Origin: Anaerolineae bacterium
Lineage (GTDB): Bacteria; Chloroflexota; Anaerolineae; 4572-78; J111
Length of the DNA: 64,000 nucleotides
NCBI GenBank assembly: GCA_023151115.1
Contig: JAKLJP010000024.1
Span: 42,006 to 106,005 of the forward strand
Reading direction: 5' to 3'
A model generated the notes under the pieces. It worked only from the letters and a program-made list of their open reading frames with translations, ran no database searches and was not told the DNA's origin. Both the position numbers and the translations under genes were made by a program. Positions 18,079 through 25,989 of this stretch are shown here, in pieces. The stretch's first letter is position 1; each line of letters starts with the position of its first letter.

Positions 18079-18138
18079 CGGGATTAGGAGATTTGGGGAT
18101 TTTATGTCAAAATTTTATCTCCTAATCCCCAAATCCCA
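18079..18138. repeat. Iterated palindrome (unit GGGATTAGGAGATTT) upstream of the dapF-like gene
   Basis: Left arm GGGATTAGGAGATTTGGGGA pairs with right arm TATCTCCTAATCCCCAAATC across a TTTTATGTCAAAATT loop. It lies 26 bp before the dapF-like ATG and could fold in its leader RNA. Confidence 0.8.
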
Positions 18139-18164
18139 GCAAAATCTTTTCTGGACAGTGTTAG

Positions 18165-19022
18165 ATGAACGCTCACTTTTACAAATATCAGGCGCTCGGC
18201 AATGATATGGTGGTGATTGACCCGGCCCGCTTTGCTTTTCCCCTGACCCCGGCGACTGTCCGCCGCATTTGTGACCGCCATTTTGGCCTGGGCGCGGATG
18301 GGGTTTGTTACGGTCCCCTCCCCGGCGGGCCTCACCCGCGCCAGATGCGCTTTTTCAACCCAGACGGCAGCGAGTCAGGTAAAAGCGGCAACGGCTTACG
18401 GATTTTTGCCCGTTATTTGTGGGATCAGGGCTATGCGCAGAACCGGGTTTTTGAGATTGGGATTGGTGAGGAAGTAGTTACTGTCGAAGTGAAGGATGCA
18501 GCAGCCCAGACGCTGACCATTGCTATGGGCCGGCTCTCCTTCCACAGCCATGATATTCCGGTCAGTGGCCCGGCGCGAGAGGTGGTCAATGAGGCGGTCA
18601 GGCTGGCCGGACTCGATTATCGAATTACCGCCGTCACCATCGGCAACCCGCATTGTGTGATTTTTACCGAGGAGGTTTCCGAAGAGACGACCCGCGCCGC
18701 CGGCCCCGCCATCGAAGTGGACGCTCTTTTCCCGGAACGGACCAATGTCCAGTTTGCGCGGGTGGTGGACCGCCACACTCTGCAAATCGAAATCTGGGAG
18801 CGTGGCGCGGGCTACACCTTGGCTTCCGGTACCTCCGCCTGCGCGGCGGCCGGAGCAGCCGTCAAAACCGGCCAGTGTGACAGTCCGGTTGAGGTGAGGA
18901 TGGCTGGCGGCGCAGCCCAGGTTGAAATTGACCAACAGTGGCGGGTCAGGCTCACCGGGGAGGTCGAAGCTGTCGCCTCCGGCGTTTTTGCCCCCAATTT
19001 GGTGGCTAAATTTTTGAGTTGA
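18165..19022 (+). CDS. Diaminopimelate epimerase homologue lacking both catalytic cysteines
   Basis: 285 residues, the usual DapF length, with the full two-domain fold: FYKYQALGNDMVVID at the start and TIGNPHCVIF in the middle. DapF racemises LL- to meso-diaminopimelate with two cysteines. In E. coli they lie in QCGNGARC and QACGSGAC; here the aligned segments read KSGNGLRIFARY and LASGTSACAAAG, so both are Ser. The ring of substrate-binding residues (FNPDGSE, ERGAG) is kept. A one- or two-base mechanism with Cys is therefore not possible as written; it may be a paralogue with another reaction or a binding protein. Confidence 0.85.
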   Translation: MNAHFYKYQALGNDMVVIDPARFAFPLTPATVRRICDRHFGLGADGVCYGPLPGGPHPRQMRFFNPDGSESGKSGNGLRIFARYLWDQGYAQNRVFEIGIGEEVVTVEVKDAAAQTLTIAMGRLSFHSHDIPVSGPAREVVNEAVRLAGLDYRITAVTIGNPHCVIFTEEVSEETTRAAGPAIEVDALFPERTNVQFARVVDRHTLQIEIWERGAGYTLASGTSACAAAGAAVKTGQCDSPVEVRMAGGAAQVEIDQQWRVRLTGEVEAVASGVFAPNLVAKFLS

Positions 19023-19039
19023 GTGTATAGTTTGGGAGA

Positions 19040-19882
19040 TTAAACAATCGAAAACGGAGAAGGGTTGGCCGGCTGGATTAACCGGCCATTTTCCCAACCC
19101 TTTCCCGGCTTACTCTTTTCCTTAACCGGTATAACAGGCGTTTCTAGGTTTAGGTTTGGCCCAAGACGGGCGCCGGCCAACGTCTCAATCTCGGCCTTAT
19201 CTTCGATAATGCGCTCGATTCTGCCATCGAGCATTTGCACCACCTTATCCACGTAGTGACACATACGTAAATCGTGCGTTACCATAATCCCGGCCCGGTT
19301 GTGCTCATGAATCAATTCGGCAAAGGTTTCAACCACCTGAAAGGCCCGCTCGGTATCTAGGCTGGCGGTTGGCTCATCGGCCAACACCAGGTTGGGATTG
19401 TGGATGAGGGCGCGGGCAATAGCCACCCGCTGCTGCTGCCCACCGGAAAGCTGGCTGGGCAAATTGTCCAGGCGGTCGCCCAACCCCAGCCGAGTCAACA
19501 ACTCTCTGGCCCGCTCCCGGCTCTGCTTTTGGAAACTGCTGTTCAGCCGCAGCATCAGCTCTACATTTTCACGGGCGCTCAAAAATGGCAGCAGGTTGTT
19601 CTGCTGAAAAGTGAAGCCGATTTTTTCACGGCGGAAACGTGTGCGCTCGCTCTCCTTCATCTCAGCCAGGTTGTGGCCGTCAATGATAATCGCGCCGCTG
19701 CTGGGGTTCAACAGGGCGGCCAGCATGGCCAGCATGGTCGTTTTGCCGGAGCCGCTTGGCCCGACCAGGGCAATAAACTCCCCGGATTGAACAGTTAACG
19801 AGACTTCATCTACCGCCTTGACCGTAGTATGATCGCTTTTATAGATTTTGCTGACCGCTTGTGTTTCCAGAACAACAGCCAT
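19040..19882 (-). CDS. ABC transporter ATP-binding protein, MacB/LolD type
   Basis: About 280 residues from ATG 19882, with GGAGAGG 3 bases upstream. Walker A is [14 protein letters not shown], the signature [15 protein letters not shown], Walker [13 protein letters not shown] and the switch His in MVTHDLRM. The tail after residue 225 is Pro/Lys-rich and unusual. It acts with the FtsX-fold permease 27 bp upstream; such pairs drive mechanotransmission, export lipoproteins or peptides, or act as DevCA-like exporters. No periplasmic adaptor gene is adjacent. Confidence 0.9.
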   Translation of the reverse strand: MAVVLETQAVSKIYKSDHTTVKAVDEVSLTVQSGEFIALVGPSGSGKTTMLAMLAALLNPSSGAIIIDGHNLAEMKESERTRFRREKIGFTFQQNNLLPFLSARENVELMLRLNSSFQKQSRERARELLTRLGLGDRLDNLPSQLSGGQQQRVAIARALIHNPNLVLADEPTASLDTERAFQVVETFAELIHEHNRAGIMVTHDLRMCHYVDKVVQMLDGRIERIIEDKAEIETLAGARLGPNLNLETPVIPVKEKSKPGKGWENGRLIQPANPSPFSIV

Positions 19883-19909
19883 ACACCTCTCCAAAACTAT
19901 AACAAGTTA

Positions 19910-21064
19910 CTATGATCCCAATCCCAACGCCCGCAGAGGTTCAACCCGCAGCAAGACTCTGATGGACACCAGTCCCCCCACTGGACCAATCAACAACAGG
20001 GTAATAATCGCCGTGGCTACGGCGGCGGGGGTAAAAACAATCGCGCTGATAGAACTGAGCGCCAGCGACAACCCCAGCGTGCCCAACGCCCCAATCGCAA
20101 TTCCCAACACGGTGACAGTGATAATTTGCAGCATAGCCGCCGTCGCTACCGTTAGATTCGACGCGCCAATGGCCTTGAGCACCCCAATCTGAGCCACCTT
20201 TTGCAGCGTTTGAATCTGGAAAAAACCGCCAATTACCAGGATACCGATCAACAGGGTAAAGGTGCGCTGCGTGCTCAGGGTGCTTTGCTGCGGTCCGTAG
20301 CCGGGGGTATTCTCATAAGCGATTTTGAGATCAGCCGCCTCCAGATCACTCACCTGCTGTTCGATCCGCTCGGCCATAATTCCACGGCTGGCCGGGTCTT
20401 GCAGTTTGACGGCGATCACATTGAAGATAAATTCCCGGTCGGGGTCGCTTTCTGGTGTGGCTTTGGGTTTAATTTCTTCCCAGGCCAGAATAGGCACAAA
20501 AATCGAGGGTTGGATGGAGTAACGGCGGCTGTCGCTGATGCCGGTCACCGCTAAAGTGTAGAATTGTTCTTCGGTACCCTGAATGGTTTTGATGGTAAAG
20601 GTATCGCCCACTTTGAGGCCGGTTTCGGCCACCACATTTTGGTCAATTACCGCTTCTTTGGCCCGCCGGCTTTGTAAGGCCTGCCCTGCCAGCACCGGCG
20701 GCGCGCCCGGTTTGCCTGGTTCCACCCCAATCAGCGACGTATCGAGCGGTTCCTGTCCCGGCAAAATAAGCGAAGTATTGCTGAAGCCAATCGGCCCAAC
20801 CGCACTGACCCCCGCCACCCGCGCCACATTGTTCAACTCGGAACGCCCTACCCGGCTGGAAGGAATGGAGAATTCCACATCTTTCTGGTACAGCACCAAT
20901 TCGGCGTTGAGCTTTTCGATATACTCCCGGTTGCCCAGACCCAAGCCTTCGGCCAGGGCGGCAATAAATAACACCAGGGTGGTGATCAAGGCGATGACCA
21001 GACTAATGAGCAAAAAACGCCCCTTGTTGCGCCAGATTTCTTTAAAGCCCAGGTAAAATGCCAT
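19910..21064 (-). CDS. FtsX/MacB-type ABC transporter permease
   Basis: 384 residues. One N-terminal membrane helix (FLLISLVIALITTLVLFIAAL), a large extracytoplasmic MacB_PCD-type domain (about residues 45-245) and three C-terminal helices (FTLLIGILVIGGFFQI, VATAAMLQIITVTVLGIAI and AAVATAIITLLLIGPVGGL). This topology is that of MacB, LolE and DevC. It is transcribed just before its ATPase. Confidence 0.9.
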   Translation of the reverse strand: MAFYLGFKEIWRNKGRFLLISLVIALITTLVLFIAALAEGLGLGNREYIEKLNAELVLYQKDVEFSIPSSRVGRSELNNVARVAGVSAVGPIGFSNTSLILPGQEPLDTSLIGVEPGKPGAPPVLAGQALQSRRAKEAVIDQNVVAETGLKVGDTFTIKTIQGTEEQFYTLAVTGISDSRRYSIQPSIFVPILAWEEIKPKATPESDPDREFIFNVIAVKLQDPASRGIMAERIEQQVSDLEAADLKIAYENTPGYGPQQSTLSTQRTFTLLIGILVIGGFFQIQTLQKVAQIGVLKAIGASNLTVATAAMLQIITVTVLGIAIGALGTLGLSLALSSISAIVFTPAAVATAIITLLLIGPVGGLVSIRVLLRVEPLRALGLGS

Positions 21065-21187
21065 ACATTCGCTCTCTTATTTTGCAGCTCAAAATAATCA
21101 TGAGCTAGTATAGCATATTTCTATAATTTGTCAATATATTGTCTATTTTTGTTGTGGGTTTTAGACAGACTTTTAAAACAAGAAGGG

Positions 21188-21976
21188 CTAAGGCCGCTCC
21201 AGGCCGTGAGTTTCGAGCAAGTCCACATCATTCAAGAGGATTTCGGTCGGACCATCGGCCACCACCTGGCCTTCGTCCATAATAATCATGCGGGGAAACA
21301 ACTCGCGTACCATCAGCATATCGTGAGTGGAGATGAGCATCGTCAGCGGCAGTTCGCGCAGTAAATTAATCAACGACCGGCGGGCGCGGGGGTCCAAACC
21401 GGCGGAAGGTTCATCCAGCACTAAGATTTCCGGGTCCATGGCCAGTACCGTCGCAATGGCGATGCGCTTCTTCTCGCCCACACTGAGATGGTGCGACAAG
21501 CGCTCGGCGTAGTGGCTCATGCGCACCTGCTCCAGCGCACGGGCAACCCGCGCCCGCACCTCGGCTTCGGGCAGGCCCATGTGCAGTGGACCAAAAGCCA
21601 CATCCTCAAAGACGGTCGGCGAAAACAACTGGTCATCGGGGTTTTGAAAAACCAACCCCACTTTGGCCCGAATCAAGGCTAAATTGGCTTTGCTCAGGGC
21701 CAATCCCGCCACCTGAATCGGGCTGTCATGGCCCAAAATACCGTTCAGATGCAGCATCAACGTACTCTTACCCGCCCCATTTGGCCCAACCAGCGCCACC
21801 TTTTCCCCTTGGGCTATTTTCAGCGACACCCCTTTTAAGGCCAAGTGTCCATCAGGGTAGTGAAAGGACAAATTTTCGACGGCCAACGTCGCCACGTTTC
21901 CGGCTTGATTGCCGTTAGCGGCTGCCGGCGAAGTCAGGTTAGTAACAATTGGAGCGGATTTATGAATAACAGGCAT
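21188..21976 (-). CDS. cbiO: ECF transporter ATPase for cobalt/nickel (CbiO-like)
   Basis: About 262 residues from ATG 21976. Walker A is GPNGAGKSTLMLHLNGI, the Q-loop region VFQNPDDQLFSPTVFEDVAFG is diagnostic for energy-coupling-factor ATPases, the signature is LSVGEKKRIAIATVL and Walker B is ILVLDEPSAGLD. It powers uptake of a transition metal together with CbiQ and CbiM encoded upstream. The product has a 29-residue leader of unknown use before the first strand. Confidence 0.92.
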   Translation of the reverse strand: MPVIHKSAPIVTNLTSPAAANGNQAGNVATLAVENLSFHYPDGHLALKGVSLKIAQGEKVALVGPNGAGKSTLMLHLNGILGHDSPIQVAGLALSKANLALIRAKVGLVFQNPDDQLFSPTVFEDVAFGPLHMGLPEAEVRARVARALEQVRMSHYAERLSHHLSVGEKKRIAIATVLAMDPEILVLDEPSAGLDPRARRSLINLLRELPLTMLISTHDMLMVRELFPRMIIMDEGQVVADGPTEILLNDVDLLETHGLERP

Positions 21977-22030
21977 CACCGGAGTCCTATCTTCAAATTC
22001 ATGGGTAAGATTTTTCTGCCGAAATCAAAT

Positions 22031-22079
22031 GGGAGTCCAAACCTTGGTTTGGAAAAGCCAAAGCAAGCTTTGGACTCCA
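22031..22079. repeat. Dispersed repeat with GCAAGCTTTGGACTCC core
   Basis: GGGAGTCCAAACCTTGG at the left is partly complementary to CCAAAGCAAGCTTTGGACTCC at the right. The same core reappears at 51901-51940 and in related form at 53255-53305. It lies between cbiO and cbiQ. Confidence 0.65.
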
Positions 22080-22107
22080 TTTCCAACTGGAGTTGAACAC
22101 ACCCCAA

Positions 22108-22899
22108 TCAAAGGCGGCCAATGAGTTGAATAATGAGCAAAAGGATGACCGCCACCCCACCGACCAACCAATCGTTGGGCCGCATAACATGCGGATTCAA
22201 GGTGAGGAATTGACCGTCATAACCGCGGGCCAGCATAGCATTATAAACCCGGTCGCTGCGCTCGTAGCTGCGCACAAAAAGCTGGCCGGCCATATTCCCA
22301 GCAACCCGCGCTCGCCAGGGAATCGAGCCACCGCTGCGATAGCCGGGTAGGCGGGCGCTGCGAGATTCGCGGGCGCGGAGCAGGCGCATCACTTCGTCGG
22401 CCAGCACAAACAGGTAACGATACATGAAGGAGATAACGGCAATCAGAATTTGGGGAACATGCAGGTGGCGCAGGGCGTGCATCAAATCGGGAAACTGGGT
22501 GGCCGCGGTCAGCAAGATTGCCATTTGCACCGACAGCCAACTGCGAATAACAATGCTGAGAAAACGGATCAATCCGGCATCGGTCACTGTTAAATCCCAG
22601 GAGCCAAGCGGCAGCATCAGGAGGGGTTGGCCGGGCAGGGTAAACATGACGGTAATGGCCGGTAACACAAAAGGCAAGGCGACAAATGAACGTTTGAGGG
22701 TATATTGAAATTCCAGGCCGGCCATGCCGGTCGCCAGCAGCACAACCCCCCAGGAAAGCAAAAAAGCCAGCCAGGCCCCATCCGGCAACAGCACATTGGA
22801 AAGAATAAAGAGAACCGTCACCACTACCTTGACCCGAGGGTCAAGGCGATGGATCAGGCTCTCTCTGGCTTCGTAACGATCAAACGTATTGGCGTGCAT
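22108..22899 (-). CDS. cbiQ: ECF transporter transmembrane subunit CbiQ
   Basis: 263 residues from ATG 22899, overlapping the cbiM stop by one base (TGATG). About six membrane helices. The coupling helices contain RARESRSARLPGYRSGGSIP and the SYERSDRVYNAMLARGYDG segment, which carries the conserved Ala-Arg-Gly motif that touches the ATPase. The Q subunit links the CbiO ATPases to CbiM. The 130 bp between cbiQ and cbiO contain a dispersed repeat. Confidence 0.92.
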   Translation of the reverse strand: MHANTFDRYEARESLIHRLDPRVKVVVTVLFILSNVLLPDGAWLAFLLSWGVVLLATGMAGLEFQYTLKRSFVALPFVLPAITVMFTLPGQPLLMLPLGSWDLTVTDAGLIRFLSIVIRSWLSVQMAILLTAATQFPDLMHALRHLHVPQILIAVISFMYRYLFVLADEVMRLLRARESRSARLPGYRSGGSIPWRARVAGNMAGQLFVRSYERSDRVYNAMLARGYDGQFLTLNPHVMRPNDWLVGGVAVILLLIIQLIGRL

Positions 22900-23912
22900 C
22901 ACCGCGAAGCCGGCTGCCCACCGGCTTTAGCGGCCGGCTGCGCCGTCGAACCGGACAACCAGCGGCCCACGCCATAAGCAATAGCCGCCACCATCAACGC
23001 GCCGATCAATCCGGCCACAATGGTAGATATAGCAGTTTCGCCCAAAAAGGGAATAGTATAATCAGGCAGAATAGTATAAGGGGCAGCCTGGCCTTGCGCC
23101 AGAAAGCCGATATCTTCTGCCACGCGCTCCAGGCCATCCGGGTCGGCTGAGGCCAGGGGCGAAAAGAAAACAACTGCCAAAGCAATGACCAAACCGGCCA
23201 CGGCCCAGCCCGCGCCACCCCGCGCTCTGACTACCTGTTCACCCAACAGGTCGGGGCGAGTCCGCATGATAAAGGTCAGCGCAGCGACCGTGATGAGCGC
23301 TTCACCCAGGCCAATTAAGGCATGGACGCCCAACATTGCCGGCAAAACGATGCCAAAGGGGGAAGTGCCGCTAAAGCCCAATTGCAGCGAGGTCATCAGC
23401 GCGCCGGCCATTACGGAGAGCCAGGCCGCTATCCCCGCTACCGCCAGCCGCACGCTCTGGCCCTGCCCGGCCACAGAGCGATAGAGGCCGTAACCAATTA
23501 AGGCGGTGAGCAGCCCCATATTGAAGATGTTCGCCCCCATGACCAGCAGGCCGCCATCCTGGAACAATAGGGCTTGCAGGGCAATCACGCTGGCCATAAC
23601 CAACATCCCTGCCCACGGTCCCAAAACAATAGCGGCTAATGCGCCCCCCAACATATGGCCTGAGGTGCCTCCGGCCACCGGGAAGTTGAGCATCTGGGCC
23701 GCAAAGATAAACGCCGCCATAATACCCATCAAAGGAATCTGGCGTTCGCCAAGCTGGCCGCGCGTCTGGCGTACCGAAGCCGCCAGCAGCATCACGGTAA
23801 TAGCCCAGAAAATAACCGAAATGAGAACACTCAAAAAACCGTCGGGGATGTGCAGCGCCGGATCATGCGTAACCCCCTGCCACCAATCAGGAAAAACGGG
23901 CGACAATAACAT
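22899..23912 (-). CDS. cbiM: Cobalt/nickel ECF substrate-capture protein CbiM with fused PDGLE (CbiN-like) domain
   Basis: About 337 residues from ATG 23912, with GGAGAGG 7 bases upstream. Residues 20-225 are CbiM (LHIPDGFL, FPVAGGTSGHMLGGALAAI with the metal-binding histidines). Residues 250-325 are a PDGLE domain (ADPDGLERVAEDIGF), which replaces CbiN/NikL. The metal-site HIPDG is preceded by about 20 residues that do not form a clear signal peptide, whereas most family members start at MHIPDG. PDGLE fusions occur in both nickel and cobalt systems. No cobalamin riboswitch precedes it. Confidence 0.9.
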   Translation of the reverse strand: MLLSPVFPDWWQGVTHDPALHIPDGFLSVLISVIFWAITVMLLAASVRQTRGQLGERQIPLMGIMAAFIFAAQMLNFPVAGGTSGHMLGGALAAIVLGPWAGMLVMASVIALQALLFQDGGLLVMGANIFNMGLLTALIGYGLYRSVAGQGQSVRLAVAGIAAWLSVMAGALMTSLQLGFSGTSPFGIVLPAMLGVHALIGLGEALITVAALTFIMRTRPDLLGEQVVRARGGAGWAVAGLVIALAVVFFSPLASADPDGLERVAEDIGFLAQGQAAPYTILPDYTIPFLGETAISTIVAGLIGALMVAAIAYGVGRWLSGSTAQPAAKAGGQPASR

Positions 23913-23957
23913 GACCAAACCTCTCCTTTTATTATTTTCTGTTACGTAGGGATACTA

Positions 23958-23973
23958 TTGCAATTATTTGCAG
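23958..23973. promoter_or_regulatory. Possible metal-responsive Fur/Nur-type operator
   Basis: TTGCAATTATTTGCAG contains TGCAA and TTGCA as inverted arms around TTAT, 46 bp before cbiM. It resembles the TTGCAA-N5-TTGCAA box of nickel-sensing Nur but with a 4-base spacer. This is a guess from pattern and position only. Confidence 0.35.
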
Positions 23974-24035
23974 TCGTATTGTATGGCGATTTGAGAGGTT
24001 TGTCAAGTTAAAATTTTTAGGGCCAAGTAGGTTAT

Positions 24036-24701
24036 TTATAGCCAGGGATTGCTGGCCCGCTCCCGTCCAATGGATGTTATGGGGCCGTGGCCGGAGCAGA
24101 CAACGGTTTCATCGGGCAGCGTCATCAGCTTGTCGTTGATGCTGGCCATGAGGGTTTCGTAGTCGCCGCCGGGCAGGTCGGTGCGGCCAATGCCGCCGGC
24201 AAAAAGTACATCCCCGTCAAAGATAATGCCGGCGCTGGCTTCATAAAAGGAGACATGGCCAAGAGTGTGGCCGGGGGTAAAAAGCACCTGGAAGGTGTAG
24301 GTCCCAAATGAGATGGTATCGCCTTCGGCCAGCAGCAGGTCAGGCTCTGGGCTGGGTGGAGCGTCGAGGCCAAAAAGACCGGCTCCGCCGTTTTGCCTCA
24401 GCAGTGGCAGGTCCAGAGGATGCAGAGCCAAGGGTGCGCCGGTCGCTTTAACCAGGGGGCCATTGGCCAGAATGTGATCGAAATGGGCGTGGGTATTCAA
24501 AATATATTTGATGGTTAATCCCAACACCTTGACCTCAGCCAAAATGCGCTCGGCTTCTTCGCCAGGGTCAATCACCACGCCTTCTTTGGTTTCTTCGCAG
24601 CCGGCAATGTAACAATTGGTTTGAATGGGGCCGACGGGGAGTTGCCGGAAAATACCGGCTCGATGGGGGCTTTGGATCCGATGACTGCTTCCTGAGAGCA
24701 T
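24036..24701 (-). CDS. MBL-fold metallo-hydrolase (glyoxalase II-like)
   Basis: 221 residues. The di-metal motif is THAHFDHI, followed by TPGHTLGHVSFY, FDGDVLFAGGIGRTD (the bridging Asp) and CSGHGP. The order and spacing match the glyoxalase II/YcbL group that hydrolyses thioesters such as hydroxyacylglutathione or related compounds. The N-terminal 15 residues before PVGPIQTNCYI may belong to a start further inside. It stands alone between transporter and TolB-like genes. Confidence 0.88.
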   Translation of the reverse strand: MLSGSSHRIQSPHRAGIFRQLPVGPIQTNCYIAGCEETKEGVVIDPGEEAERILAEVKVLGLTIKYILNTHAHFDHILANGPLVKATGAPLALHPLDLPLLRQNGGAGLFGLDAPPSPEPDLLLAEGDTISFGTYTFQVLFTPGHTLGHVSFYEASAGIIFDGDVLFAGGIGRTDLPGGDYETLMASINDKLMTLPDETVVCSGHGPITSIGRERASNPWL

Positions 24702-24724
24702 AACCTCACCTTTAAGTTATTTTC

Positions 24725-24835
24725 AGTATTTCCCACATAGCGTGGGTAAGCTCGGCCTGGATTGACAAATCCAGGCCCAAAGCCGTCGGATTTGTCAATC
24801 CGACGGGAGCAATCCACGTCAAGTGGGAAATACTC
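24725..24835. mobile_element. MITE-like nested hairpin element with direct-repeat flanks
   Basis: 111 bp. The ends AGTATTTCCCAC and GTGGGAAATACT are inverted repeats, continued imperfectly by GCGTGG and CCACGT. Inside are two further hairpins, GGCCTGGATT/AATCCAGGCC and GCCGTCGGATT/AATCCGACGG. The element is flanked by identical GTTATTTTC sequences (24716-24724 and 24836-24844), read as a 9-bp target duplication (11 bp if AG is included). No coding frame. Confidence 0.7.
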
Positions 24836-24855
24836 GTTATTTTCAGCGGCGCTAA

Positions 24856-25887
24856 CTAGCGCACCCAGATTGAGGCGAAATCCGTGGCCGGGTTCTTGGT
24901 CAAATTCTGCGGGTTGCTGCCGTCGGCGTTCATCACGTAAACATCCATGTTTCCATCCGAGTCAGAGTGAAATAAAAGCTGCTTGCCGTCGGGCGACCAG
25001 GCCAGATCACCCTGGACCGACTCCTGGCTGGGACTGTTGGTCAAATTCTGGGGGTTGCTGCCATCGGCATTCATCACGTAAATTTCGGCGTTGCCATCAC
25101 GGGCAGAGACAAAAGCAATCTTCTTGCCGTCGGGCGACCAAACCGGAAACCCATCAAACCCCGGCTGGTTGGTCAACCGAGTGAGACTCTGGCCGGTCGA
25201 GTCCATTAGATATATTTCCACATCCCCATCCCGATCCGACATAAAGGCAATCAAGCCGCCATTCGGCGACCAATCGGGCCGACCATTGGCCGATTCCGGG
25301 CCGGTCAACGCTTTAGCCTCGCCGCCCTGCACGCTAACGGCATAGATGTTTATCGGGCCATCCCGGTCTGAAGTGAACAGCAGCGTCTGGCCGTCGGGCG
25401 ACCAGGTGCTAAAATCATCCTGAGCCGGGTTGTTGGTTAAGTTAACCAACTTTTCCCCAGTGGGGTCAATTAAATAAACTTCGGCGTTTTCCTCGCCGCC
25501 GCTGCCAAAAGCAATCCACTCCCCCGTCGGCGACCAGACCGGCGGCACGCCATCTACCGCCAGATCTTTTGATAGGGCGGCCTGGTTGCCGCCGTCGGCA
25601 TCCATGCGGTAGACCGACAGGCGATTTTCTCCATCACGGGCGGTGATAAAAGAAAAACTTTTGTTCCGGGCCGACCAGATGGGCACCCCGTCATTGCTCT
25701 CATTTTGAGTCAAATTGACCAAGCCGCTGCCGTCCCGTTCCATCAAATAAACCTCAAAATTTCCGTCGCGGTTCGACATAAAGGCAATTTGAGTTCGGGC
25801 CGGGACCATCGGCCTGAATTGACAGCCCACCAGCAGCAACAGCGCCAGCCATACCAGCGCGAATTTTTTCCAACCTTGTCCAGACAT
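24856..25887 (-). CDS. TolB/PD40 beta-propeller lipoprotein
   Basis: 343 residues from ATG 25887, with AGAAGG upstream; a longer in-frame start would read through an iterated palindrome. The signal peptide WKKFALVWLALLLLVGC ends in a lipobox. Seven to eight WD40-like TolB repeats follow, each of the form WSPDGKxIAFxSxRDGNxEIYxMNADGSN. The C-terminal repeats are nearly identical at the DNA level. It should be an extracytoplasmic beta propeller for protein or glycan binding; nothing indicates a Tol-Pal system. Confidence 0.88.
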   Translation of the reverse strand: MSGQGWKKFALVWLALLLLVGCQFRPMVPARTQIAFMSNRDGNFEVYLMERDGSGLVNLTQNESNDGVPIWSARNKSFSFITARDGENRLSVYRMDADGGNQAALSKDLAVDGVPPVWSPTGEWIAFGSGGEENAEVYLIDPTGEKLVNLTNNPAQDDFSTWSPDGQTLLFTSDRDGPINIYAVSVQGGEAKALTGPESANGRPDWSPNGGLIAFMSDRDGDVEIYLMDSTGQSLTRLTNQPGFDGFPVWSPDGKKIAFVSARDGNAEIYVMNADGSNPQNLTNSPSQESVQGDLAWSPDGKQLLFHSDSDGNMDVYVMNADGSNPQNLTKNPATDFASIWVR

Positions 25888-25910
25888 TTCCTTCTCTCTC
25901 CTCGTAAAAA

Positions 25911-25989
25911 AGATGCGAGAATGCGTGAGGCGAGGACGCGAAGAAGAATTTCGCCTCCTCGCGTCCTCGCCTCTTCGCCTCACTCTCTC
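25911..25989. repeat. Iterated palindrome (unit GCGAGGAC)
   Basis: Left arm GCGTGAGGCGAGGACGCGAA pairs with right arm CCTCGCGTCCTCGCCTCTTC around GAAGAATTT. It includes the stop codon of the dehydratase gene (25988-25990) and lies just upstream of the TolB-like gene's ribosome binding site. Confidence 0.88.
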
